The notes under the pieces: model-generated
What the model was told of the DNA's origin: nothing
Seen by the model: the letters and a program-made list of their open reading frames with translations, nothing else
Database searches by the model: none
DNA from: Chara braunii
Taxonomy: Eukaryota; Streptophyta; Charophyceae; Charales; Characeae
DNA length: 20,934 nt
Direction: 5' to 3'
Assembly: GCA_003427395.1 (NCBI GenBank)
Contig: BFEA01000702.1
Span: 570,714-591,647, forward strand
Translations under genes and position numbers: made by a program
In this document: positions 1-9,094 of the stretch, piece after piece
Position numbering within the stretch: position 1 is the stretch's first letter
How the letters are laid out: every line of letters starts with the position of its first letter

Positions 1-1570
1 GGGAAGGAGGTTTACCTGCGTAGCTTGTGCCGATCGTCGGGGGAGGGGATATGACTCGCTTCCTGTGCCGGGTGCATGCAGGGCATCGACAGGTATAGTA
101 GGGGAGTGAACCTGTTACGNCGAGCGAAAGAATGAAATTCCTAANAGGAGTGTATTTTCCCGTATTTTGACGAAGCATCCAGTTTGGTCCACAACGCTTA
201 GCCGACAGGGTTGTGGTGTATGTATNTGGCCTAAGCNTCGAGCTGGTGCATCTAAGGAGCAAGAAGAGGAGTCAGCGGAAGGAGAGGAGGNGANCAGGCT
301 TGCCTTGAAAATGNACCTCTCACACATTCGGCCGCTAGAAGCGTATATGAGTTTGGATGTACCGGGCGGATGTTGGAATCAAGTCGAATTAAAGGCAGCA
401 GATACGAACACAGTAAAGGAGGGAACCCGCCNNGAGAATNGCCNATTACCTAGGGCCGGTGGGCCACTTGCCTCGCTAGCTCGAACAACGTCAGGCAACA
501 AAGGGGTTGACANCTAGTCNTTGNCTGGCATGCTCCACAAACTGNCGANNCNGGGCACTGCGGGAGGGTCGTGAGCTAAAGACTTACCTGTCGATCAGTG
601 TGTTGCCANNTGATTTCTCACACTACACTGAAGGAGTGGGCTACGAGGCTGAAAGCTTGCCCGTTGACCANTGTAGTGCTCAACTTATTGAGCAAACTAC
701 AACAGGTCAACCGCAGACGTTGGAGAATTATCGACTAGCTGATATATCTCTCATAGTATCAATCGGGGCAGTCGCAAACCAACTGTGGAGATTGCAGACT
801 TGNTTTAAAACNTGTGTATTGTTTCTCCTGCCAGTAGAGCNTGTAAGTTCGCCCATGACTAATACTTTTCGGGTTGCAAGCTTACGAAGAGATTGAGATC
901 NTCGGAGAAGGGGACCTTTGCTGCAAGTGGGAGAAGCACCAGAAGGTCAANATACTTGGGGGCCTTNGCTACAAATCGAAGGATCGTTATGAAGTCAACN
1001 GCAAGCGTTTTGACTACAGCTGACCGAGTGTGCCATGCATTTTGGTTACCATTGCGGGGCCCTTAGGTGCACTAAGATATTAAGGCCCTCTCCNGAGAGT
1101 TGAGTCANTCTCACTCCTGTATCTTGAGAGTCTGAAATCCCTCGTTCTGCCTTTCTTAATCTAAGTCTAATCTTGTTCAGCGAGGAAGGCGGNAGGCGGG
1201 ATTGCAACCCGTAGGACCGCAACAAGACTCTAAAGNAAGTCANCCCACCNATTGCGGGAGCTCTCCCGAAACTCAGGAGGAGTTCTGGAGGCAGGGGACT
1301 GAGAGGTAACNATTGCTTTCCCTCTATAAACNTAGTTGTAACCCATATTTNTATTTCTTGCTATGTTTGACTGAGTATACTGCATGCACCCTNACTTTGA
1401 CNTTTAGTTTGACTTTCACGACATGATTNAGNCTTAAATAAAGGAATATATGCGTAANGTCAGTTTCAGTTTTATNGTCTNATTGAAAGCGATTGTGGGA
1501 TTGCATTTGGGGGAAAGGTGGGAGGAAGGCAGTATTGCTCGAGTTTGACTGGGTCAACCAAAGGCTGNGC
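1..1570. other. N-rich stretch without a recognisable gene
   Basis: Many isolated N bases break this stretch, and no recognisable protein family, RNA gene or retroelement domain was found in it. Short open frames at 167-517 and 507-896 overlap in different frames and carry many unknown residues. A third short frame at 859-1023 has a protein-like composition but was not recognised. It could be untranslated or decayed retroelement sequence. Nothing firmer can be said. Confidence 0.4.
859..1023 (+). pseudogene. Unrecognised coding-like fragment
   Basis: A stop-free frame runs from just after a TGA at 856-858 to a TGA at 1021-1023, about 54 codons, with no ATG near its start. The translation is rich in charged residues and contains the string CCKWEKHQKVKILGGL, with Y, K and D frequent toward the end. 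That composition looks like the C-terminus of a real protein, but I do not recognise the family. Three Ns fall inside it. It may be the last part of a decayed gene or a chance open frame. Confidence 0.2.
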
Positions 1571-2290
1571 AAGTCTCCATAANTTTGGGGAGGTTCAGTG
1601 CTATGTTTGTTTTTGAACTGCCTAGAGAACCAGACATGTTTTATAAGTTTGNGTGGTNTGGTTGATCTTACTTGCAAGGGNTGNTTGTGGTTGACTTTTT
1701 AGGAACCAAGCATTGTCCCATAAGTTNGGGTGACCTGGTTGCCTTGTTTATTCTGAGTTTTCTCAGTTTTCTTGTTGTTCTNAANGAAGAGGCTTGAGCA
1801 TGTTCCATATGTTTGGGTGACTCAACCTCTTCTTGTTTTATTTAAAGGAACGAATCAGGCAGAGGACCAGACATGTTCCATAAGTTTGGGTGGTCTTGGT
1901 CCAATGCCACACACATGCTGNAACCAAAAGGTTATAACTTGGCTGTATCTTATTATTATTTTTCTTATGAACAGGCTAGTCAGACAGTGTCCTATAAGTT
2001 TGGGTGGTCTAAATATAGGTTATCAGAAACTGAAGAGAGTACGAATTAATAATGAACTTGTGGTACGAAGGGGCAGACTGAACCTCGAGCTGAAGATGAT
2101 TGGTTCAATTATATGGTACCTTAAAAGACTAAGTGCAGATAATTATATATAACTTGGCTATTTTAAACAGTTCAGGGCGACTAGGGTGGCCTAGTCATAG
2201 GCCCAAAGAAGAGAGAAGTTGTTGTGCCCTCTATTTGCCTATAATTGATGACAAAGTAAGACATATTCCATAAGTTTGGGTTATCTAGCT
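1571..2290. repeat. Array of a spaced motif around CCATAAGTTTGGG
   Basis: A degenerate block close to AGACATGTTCCATAAGTT followed by TGGGTGGTCT recurs in the same orientation. The cores start near 1578, 1641, 1718, 1805, 1878, 1991 and 2268. Spacing is irregular: about 63, 77, 87, 73, 113 and 277 bases. The sequence between cores is not obviously conserved, except that several copies are followed by GGTTG- or GGTCT-like sequence. This could be a decayed minisatellite with a unit of about 60-110 bp or a family of conserved sites in a retroelement UTR. The copies are visible by eye; the interpretation is open. Confidence 0.6.
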
Positions 2291-2497
2291 ATGCCTTATG
2301 TAAGTTGGGTATAAAGAGACAAATCATTAAAAGATTACGAACTATTGTTTGATGTGATTGACTTGGGGTTGTGAGAGTACTTAACTTTGTGGTTTGACCT
2401 GCATGTGGCTGAGTGAGATTACTGCTTAGTCTTAGTTTCAGTTTGATAAGTAGTCGCTTTAGTTGCTCGCCACGCGCTAGAGCGATAAGAGTTAGTT

Positions 2498-2577
2498 TCA
2501 ATTCCTGCATTTTCTGATTTAACGTTTTTTACTTAGGTCAATTCTCGCATTTTCTGGGATCATTTTTTATACTTGGC
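2498..2577. repeat. Two tandem copies of a 40-bp unit
   Basis: Each copy begins TCAATTC, continues with GCATTTTCTG, and ends in a T-rich run followed by ACTTGG or ACTTAGG. The copies occupy about 2498-2537 and 2538-2577. They lie directly before the longer tandem array and may be part of the same satellite-like region. Confidence 0.5.
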
Positions 2578-3131
2578 TTTGTATGAATCTTGACAAGCTG
2601 CTTTCTTTACGGGAAATGTTGCCGAAATTTTTACAAATCCAAGAAGTTAGTCAAATTTTGACTTTTCAAAGTTCAACTTGTCTAAATTTTATATATGACT
2701 TAGTACAAATCTTGGAAGTCTCCTTTTTAAAGGGAGTGTTGTCCAAATTTTTGTTAATTCAGGGAGTTAGACAAAAATTGGACTTTGAGAAATCGAAGTT
2801 ATTTTTTATTATGAACTTAGCTTTGTATAAATTTTGGAATAACACTTTTTTAGAGAGAGTGCTGCCAATATTTCTACAAAACTAAGGGGTTAGGTAAATT
2901 TTATCTTGATGGAACTCATAGTTTTATGCTGAGTTCATATCTGAGTTAGTATAAATCTGGGAAGTTTACCTTTCAAAAGAAAATGCTGCTCAAATTTTGA
3001 CTAAATCAGGGAGTCAGACAAAATTTGACATTTTCAAAGTTAGAGAATATTTCAGATTGCATATTTGAGCTTACATAAATTATGGAAAGACACTTTTCCA
3101 ACGGGAAGCTCTACCAAAATTTTCTTAGTTT
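2573..3131. repeat. Diverged tandem array, unit about 124 bp, about 4.5 copies
   Basis: Units start near 2573, 2699, 2816, 2944 and 3069, giving steps of about 126, 117, 128 and 125 bases. Each unit passes through the same landmarks: CTTAG or TTGGCTTTGTA, then TAAATTTTGGAA-like sequence, a short T-rich run, a GGGA-TGTTGCC-like block, AAATTTTTACAAAT, CAGGGAGTTAGACAAA, TTTGACTTTTCAAAGTT, and an AT-rich end near TATATGA. The array is AT-rich and the copies differ by many substitutions and small indels, so it is old. The open frame at 2583-2885 lies inside the array and is a by-product of the repeat, not a gene. Confidence 0.75.
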
Positions 3132-5030
3132 AAACTTTAAAGGAGAGAGATTATACTTTGACAGGTGACGATTCTAGCAATCCANNCTGGATAGGGAAGA
3201 TTCTGNCATTTGTCTACCAGTCTTTGGACACTGGCTTAAAGGTANNCTTAGGCCTANTTAATTATGACGTTTTGAGTGAGATCGTNAGATNAAGATTATT
3301 CTCCATGAACTTATAGATTTAGCCTGNCGCATTGACTTGTCTTGTGTTACAGGCTATCTTGATCGATCCGATTCAAGACTTGGACTCGATTCAGCTTGAT
3401 CCCTTGAGGATGATCTTCTGTTATCACTGATAACACTGATAACAGGTCGGTTGTCGATTCGCTAGTTTACGACTCAGTTTCAATTCACTCTTGCCACTCA
3501 ACCAAAAACTTTAGCCTTGTGATTTAAATTGTTTTGTTGTATTTTCGCCCGGACTTTATTGAATGGTCATTTAACAAAGATACTAAGTGCTTTATTTTAA
3601 GAGTTTCACGAGTCAGGTTTGTATAGCTAAAGCGAGGGATATGAGTGCAAAGTATGGTTGAAGTTGACCTCGTGTAGTGTGTGGACTTTTGGTTGAATCT
3701 TTGATATGATTGCAAATATGTTTGTGGTTCAGACTCTGTATGTGACTGTCTGCGATTTCATTCATGTATAGATGAGAGGAGTCTCACTGTGACTGTAAGA
3801 AATGATCGTCCTATATAAATAGTCCTTGTATATATGTGCCTTGAGTGCTAGCGTGACCTATTGTGACCATGCGTAAGGGTTGAACAGATTATGCCTTTGA
3901 GAGAAAAGGGAGATTTCCTTTTTACATTTGTTTTTTAGAGTTTTTATGGTTGGACGTTATATAGTCTGTGAAAACCGTTAAAGTCGAACCCTTTGATCTC
4001 CGTCCAGACCCTGGATGATGGAGCTGGTCTCCAGGGCAGTAAGAGGCAGCTTTCACTATAGGTATGAACCTGCAGGGTGCAAAAGAGGGTGTGGTCTTCA
4101 ACCGCACTTGGTGGTTGTCTAGCGTCGATAGATTAACCCCTAAAGGCGTGTGTCAATCGACACTTGAGTGTCAAAAGTGACCCTTGAGATTTTCAAGGAC
4201 CGCCCGAGTATGAGTACTACATTGTACTTCATCATTGCGATTGCTTGCGTACATTTGCATTGCTAATCGATATAAGAAGGCCCTATGGCCGCGCGGTTTT
4301 ATATTAAGTCTCTCGCGCGTTGTTTAATAGATTTTTGTGTTCAAAAGTTATGGGTCGGATACGAAAGGGACTAGGAGTATGTTGCTTTTCTTTTGCTTAT
4401 GCGTGTGTGTGTGAGTTATTTAATTTTTGCTTTAGCGTGGTGTAGCGCGCGATGAGTGGGAAACCTCCTAGTCGACCGACGACAAGTCGCGCTTGTGACA
4501 TCAACCCCCTTATGCGTCGGTTTGTATGCGGGTTCGATAAAGACGTAATACCGCGCATACCCCCTATGCTACAACAAACGAGAAACGCCCTCGTCTGGTC
4601 CACCTCTGCGATTGCAATTGATTAGCTTTCGTACTGTGGACTGGAAATTCGACGGGGATACGCCCACCGAAGGGAGGTGACAACTCCTGCAAGGTGGCGG
4701 TAAGTCGTGCCACACGTAGACCCTATCCTATCGTAGGGGTTCGTGAGAGGTATGGTTGACGCACTCGGCCGGAGTGGCTTGCGGAAACTCCATGTGTATT
4801 CGCAGAAGATGTAGACCGACTTCTGCGTGACACGGTCGGGAGGGTCCCGCCCTATCTTGTGCGGTGCCGGATCGATGCGCTCGACACCGTCAAATATTGA
4901 ATAGTTGTCTCTTAGAATGTCAAATCATTGTTCTTCGAGACATTCATTAAAGTGGAACGATACAGAGAAGAATAGGATGGTCCCTGCGCAATGCACAAGG
5001 ATGACACTTATAAATTGAGAAATGGTCAAA
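3132..5030. other. Long stretch with no recognisable gene
   Basis: I see no protein family, RNA gene or retroelement domain here on either strand. Small open frames on the minus strand at 3524-3715, 3922-4107 and 4397-4603 have no recognisable motifs. A short tandem CACTGATAA pair lies at 3425-3442 and a small GTGTGT run near 4403. The stretch from about 4100 to 4900 is more GC-rich than the array to its left and could be the UTR of a decayed element, but nothing in it proves that. Confidence 0.4.
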
Positions 5031-5050
5031 AATAAATAAATAAATAAAAA
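5031..5050. repeat. Short AAAT microsatellite
   Basis: Four consecutive AATA-type units followed by an A run form a simple tetranucleotide repeat. Confidence 0.8.
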
Positions 5051-5097
5051 TCGAATCAGAATATGGGTGGTCGTAGCCCCAAAGTAGTCCCTATCTG

Positions 5098-5101
<4 letters not shown>

Positions 5102-5175
<74 letters not shown>

Positions 5176-5351
5176 AAATAAGAAAAAAAAAAGTGGAAGA
5201 AGAATAAGAAAGAGGAGAGGAAGAAGAAGAAGAAGAAGATGAAGAAAGAGAAGGAGAAGGTAGTGCCTACTGAGTGTCGAAGAAGAAGTAGGGAGCAGAA
5301 GAGGAAGAAGGAAGAGGAAGAAGGAGAAGGCTCTCCTCTCTCTCTCTCTCA
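5102..5351. repeat. CT microsatellite, purine tract and second CT run
   Basis: A CT dinucleotide tract runs from 5102 to 5175 with one interruption, a G at 5155. It is followed by a purine-rich tract of GAA and GGA units at about 5176-5262 and 5278-5330, then by another CT run at 5331-5351. The adjacent pyrimidine, purine and pyrimidine runs on one strand can fold back on each other. Open frames across this block on both strands (5056-5352 minus, 5239-5775 plus) consist of E/K/R or L/S runs and are products of the low complexity. Confidence 0.9.
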
Positions 5352-5714
5352 CCTAATGTTAGTAGAGCTCACGAGTACTGACCAGCGAAGATGGTGGCTC
5401 TCTGACGCAGGTTGCAGGGGTGGAGTCCAGCTATGGCGGCCAGGTAAGTCGCACCCCTCCTCGCAGTTGTGGCTCACCAACCTTCACACTCCCACTACCT
5501 CCTACTCGTTTAACTGCTACTCTAGCAGAGCTCAAACCCAAACTGGCGCTGCTCTCCAGCCATGCGTCGACCAAGTGTGCGCCAGCAGACCAACCCCGAG
5601 TGCTGAGGACTGGCCCAACTATATACCGCTAGGCCAGGCTGAGTGTCCTGGTCCAAGACCTACGTTCTGGCCTAAAATGGCCGTCCTGGGCCCCTACCGG
5701 ATGCCTAGGCATGA
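5352..5714. other. Unrecognised sequence between the microsatellite and the LINE
   Basis: No domain was recognised. One detail stands out: CAGGTAAGT at 5441-5449 matches the eukaryotic 5' splice-donor consensus perfectly and lies directly after ATGGCGGC (ATG at 5433-5435). CT-rich tracts are common in plant 5' UTRs, so a host first exon is conceivable. There is no supporting downstream exon, because the LINE fragment begins about 270 bases later. Confidence 0.25.
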
Positions 5715-6371
5715 GCAGAAGACCGCCTGGTCCAGTCCTCGCTATCGGATGAAAGCAAACCTGGTCTACCTCTGACTTTGACTGAGCTTAAAAGTGTGAT
5801 AGATAGTTATTGTGTATTATCTGAGGCATCTATAAACTGGCAAAAATCCATATACTTTTTACCATCGGCCTCCAATTTGAAAGTCAATTGGGGACTACGA
5901 CAGATCGCAACGGAAAATTCAGAACGGTTTTTGGGGGTCCAAGTCGCTCTATCCAACTGTTCCAAGTCCCAAGATCAACTGTTGGTGGATATGGTATCTG
6001 GGAGGATCAAACATTGGCAACGGAACCATAAACTCTCTTTGTTTGGACGGGCGTTGGCAGTGTCAGCATCTGGGCTTTCGATATTATGGTTCCCTCTTTC
6101 AATTGTTAAATTGGGAGAGGAAGCCTATTCTCAGATTAAGAGGTGTGTTGCCAAGTACATTTGGAAACCAGTGGCCGAAGAGGGGGAGGGTTTTCTCTCT
6201 AAAGTGGTCTGGGAAACAATTGCTCTTCCTCGTAAACAAAGGGGTCTGGGAGTCCTAAATCCTCGACATCAAAACATAGCCCTACTGGCCAAATGTCCAG
6301 TGAAGGCCATGTTTGACAACCCCTCAAAGCTCTGGATTCGCCTGGCTGAATACATCCTAGGGAAGGAGTGA
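5715..6371 (+). pseudogene. LINE reverse transcriptase, C-terminal part of the RT domain
   Basis: This fragment of a non-LTR retrotransposon ORF2 covers the region just after the missing RT catalytic box. ORF2 enzymes nick DNA and copy their RNA in place. A typical LINE series is visible: the SEASINWQKS block (compare 'G..vNw.KS'), then RFLGVQVA, then WQRNHKLSLFGRALAVSA, the RT thumb motif ending in W, and later LPRKQRGLGVLNP. The endonuclease and the palm with its DD box are absent upstream, so the copy is 5'-truncated, which is normal for LINEs. The frame is open from 5715, after a TGA at 5712-5714; an apparent start at 5778 is only a TTG. The frame is cut by TGA at 6369-6371 and continues in the same frame beyond it. 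Confidence 0.8.
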
Positions 6372-7421
6372 GACCTCCAGGAGGGGGACAGTGTGTGGCT
6401 TAGCCTGTTACTCCCATCCTTTGCCAACAGAAGACCCCAGTCTCGAGTCTGGAGAGATATTTTATATGCTTGGCTGAAACTGGTACCACGCAGCTCCAAC
6501 CAGCCGGTACCCAAACAGGAAGTCTTGAACCAGCTCCTATTTGAGAATAGCTTAATCAGACAAGAAAATGGGGAGGTTTTTTCTGTTGGCGAAGGGGTAG
6601 GGCATTTTGGGAGATCCTGGATTCAAAAAGGTGTGCTCCAGGCAAAGCACATTTGGAATGGGGAGGCAGGGGGTTGGGTGTCAGAGGCATCTTTGAGAAC
6701 CAAACTACCTTACCTTCGCCATGTTGAGAGAAACCTACACGCTCTAATAAAGGCACTCCCTAGGGACTGGGTTCATCTNTTGAAGAACGAATCAGAACAG
6801 GGAGTANGAACCTGGGTTTATGCAGAGGACGAAAGAGGACTGGTAGTGGAAGTCCTTGGCCCAGACCTGGCGGGGGGAATGAGGATCCAGGAATGGAAGG
6901 TCATGACCCTAGTGGGACAGGGGCCAGGTAGACCCTTAACCTTCCTGACGNATAAAACAGTCTCTTCGACCATAGATCTGCAAGAAGCACGAGTTGGATC
7001 GTGTTCGGATGGGAAAAATGCAATCTTGCTATGGGCAGCGGACCAATACANGATAGAANCGATGGTAAAAAGTTGGAACCCCCTTGGGCAAGCGNTGATT
7101 CCACTGGCCCTGTATAAAACTAGAATTGGCTCNCAGATGATGCAAGCAACGATAGAGTCGTCTCCNACACGGCTGGCAAGTAAGAGACTNGNGAAAGCTC
7201 AGGGTGGCAAGACATTGAAACCACACTGGACAACTTTCTGGGCATCCTTGTTATGGATGNCGTCCCCAAAATCGGCAAGCCTGNTGTGGTTGCAGGCGCT
7301 CATGGTGACAGCCACTNTCATGTGGCTGGTTCAAAGAGGCATNGAGGTCCCAATCTTCTACAGCAGATGTAGCTGGGGGTGNGAATCAAATGACCACCTC
7401 TGNCTGTCATGCCCAATGTCN
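6372..7421 (+). pseudogene. LINE ORF2 C-terminal region up to the zinc-finger-like domain
   Basis: This is the same frame as the preceding RT fragment, separated from it only by one TGA. The translation carries the long linker found after the RT thumb in plant LINEs. It ends in the C-terminal zf-RVT-like domain: Cys at 7368-7370, then SWG, ESNDHL, and LSC with Cys at 7410-7412. There are about 18 single Ns. Coding similarity stops at 7421, where the end repeat of the plus-strand Ty3/gypsy element begins. The frame resumes at 15488, so this is the left half of a split ORF. Frame and domain order make the LINE assignment firm; the exact LINE clade is not clear. Confidence 0.75.
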
Positions 7422-7488
7422 TGTNATGAACTTGGTTGTCTGACGATTTNGATCGCCACTCACACACAGACAATCTCATACACGCCCA
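7422..7488 (+). repeat. Block A, left copy of a 67-bp inverted repeat
   Basis: This block starts TGTNATGAACTTGG and ends CACGCCCA. The reverse complement of 15421-15487 matches it at every base except the two Ns (7425 and 7450), and one further base matches at 7489. The TG start is what an LTR would show. It is the first part of the left end repeat and runs straight into block B. Confidence 0.9.
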
Positions 7489-7567
7489 TCTGTGCATAGN
7501 TGTTTTCCGCTGCCTACTNTGATCNATGTGCAGTGTGGACTCTGTCTCCTCTCCCCCTTCTCTTATG
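7485..7567 (+). repeat. Block B, left copy of an 83-bp direct repeat
   Basis: This block is collinear with 15332-15414 (offset 7847) without indels. The only differences are three Ns (7500, 7519, 7525) and two clear mismatches (7524 and 7526). Blocks A and B together (7422-7565) would be a short LTR of about 144 bp that ends just before the tRNA primer site, although the last bases are TTA rather than CA. Confidence 0.9.
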
Positions 7568-7577
7568 GTATCAGAGC
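7566..7577 (+). promoter_or_regulatory. Primer-binding site for initiator tRNA-Met
   Basis: TGGTATCAGAGC is complementary to the last 12 bases of plant-type initiator tRNA-Met (ending GCUCUGAUACCA), which primes minus-strand DNA synthesis in many plant LTR retrotransposons. The match breaks after 12 bases. Its position directly after block B fixes the 3' limit of the left LTR and the orientation of the element. Animal initiator tRNA-Met would give TGGTAGCAGAGG, so the site also argues for a green-lineage host. Confidence 0.9.
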
Positions 7578-9055
7578 TGGGATTGGAATTGGAACACTGA
7601 GGGTTGAGCGCACTGAGGCATCTTCCTCATCTGGCGAGATACTGGCGAGAGCTTCATGGCGANTCATCTTCCNCAGTACTGAGTCAGCAGGGAAGAAGAC
7701 TTNCAGCGGTNGATTCAAGTGTTNAGTGGTTGCACTGAGCAAGCGCANTGAGCCTNTCAGGGCGCTTGTCANGAAGTGGCGAGTACAGGGCTATTTCGTC
7801 ATAGCCAANCCTNAGGGTGATATTGCGAATTACCCCAGAGTGGCGATTTACCCCTGAGGACATCAGGGAACCCTGAGCGGCATCATCCCTGGNTTGCGCT
7901 NAGAGAGATTGACAGTCTGTATCAATCTCCANNAGAAATAACCCCATNTGGGGCTATTTTTGGCATCAGTGGCTACCAGACACTGTGGCGAGATATTTTG
8001 GTGTTGGCTATCTGGGTGCCACAGGACCAGATACAGGGTATCTGAGTTGAGGGAGTGNAGCGCTACAGGATCCTGAGGAGGATCAACGAATTTGAANCAG
8101 TTCCGTGCGTGGGATTGTCAGGAGGAATATCTGGAAGAAATTGGCGAGATCAGGNTATCCTCTNCCATAGCCAGATCTTCATCATCACCTGCAAGATTCT
8201 CTGAAAGTGAGTCNGTTCCATGCACCTACCTGTATTGCGATCCAGATAGGATTAGGTTAGTGAATTATAATGGTCTATCTGTCTGTAAGTGACTGGATGT
8301 GAAAATCGCAGACTGCATGACAACCATAGCCATCTCTCCCCTACCTCTCTCTGCTCATTTCTCATCCTCTGTTGACTCTTTCTGGTCCAAACTTGTTCTG
8401 TGACTGCTATACTGCATTGCGATTGATCTGGGATGCTTAAACAGTGAGTTCTGTCCTGAAAAGGTAGTGATACTATGAATTGTTGTTTTGCGTTGAGTCC
8501 ATTTTTAGCCTGTGCTACCTAGGGTCAGTCATAACTTCAATTATGTCAGTCCCCAGTGAATCACAATTCAAAAATAGAGTATACTGTAGAATCGCAGAGT
8601 TGGATTTGCAGTATTTTACTGGATACATTGAATACTGTACTTCGCCATACTGTAGGGTGTGGCCGCCAGAGTAATCAGGGCCTAAATTGGAGTTTGAGTC
8701 AGGTTACAGGGTAACTGTCTGCATCGCTTGCTGTAATTGATCTCTCTTGTCTGTACTAATCATCTTCCATCATTCTCACTGATGACACTTCCTTTCTAGT
8801 GGGCACTGGAATTCTAGTGGGTGTCTGGAAAAGTAATGGAGTGTGTTTACTAACTCCAGTGTGGTTCAGGGTCAGTAAAAGGAAATCGTGTGATTGATTT
8901 TGCTGGACTTATAGTCTGTCTGACACCTGATCCCAAAGACACCCTTCTAACCCAACCCGCTGATTGCCTATCCACCCGCCTATTCCAGTGTCTGAGTGCT
9001 GCAGCGATTCCAGTGTGTCTGAAGGAATCTGAGTATCGCTGCAACTCTGTCTTCA

Positions 9056-9056
<1 letters not shown>
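7578..9056 (+). other. Long untranslated leader of the Ty3/gypsy element
   Basis: About 1.5 kb separates the primer site from gag, and I see no convincing ORF in it. The motif TGGCGAGA recurs at 7632, 7643, 7986 and 8142, with a shorter TGGCGAG at 7777. A 6-bp stem CCCTGA/TCAGGG with a 5-base loop lies at 7852-7868. A leader of this kind would normally hold packaging and dimerisation signals; assigning that role here is a guess. Single Ns are common up to about 8216. Confidence 0.55.

Positions 9057-9084
<28 letters not shown>
9057..9084 (+). repeat. T28 homopolymer just before gag
   Basis: There are 28 consecutive T bases, ending 10 bases before the gag ATG at 9095. The length may vary or be misassembled. 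Confidence 0.9.
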
Positions 9085-9088
<4 letters not shown>

Positions 9089-9094
9089 GAGAAA

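Noticed and set aside
1571-2290. A CRISPR-like array from the spaced motif
   Set aside because: The repeats are degenerate, spacing runs from about 63 to 277 bases, there are no cas genes, and the context is eukaryotic.
2583-2885. A 100-residue plus-strand ORF
   Set aside because: It lies wholly in the 124-bp tandem array, and its repeated residues reflect the repeat unit.
5056-5352. Minus-strand open frame of 98 residues over the CT tract, and the plus-strand frame 5239-5775
   Set aside because: Both are runs of R/E, L or K/E coded by simple repeats; no domain, and the tail of the plus frame is not protein-like.
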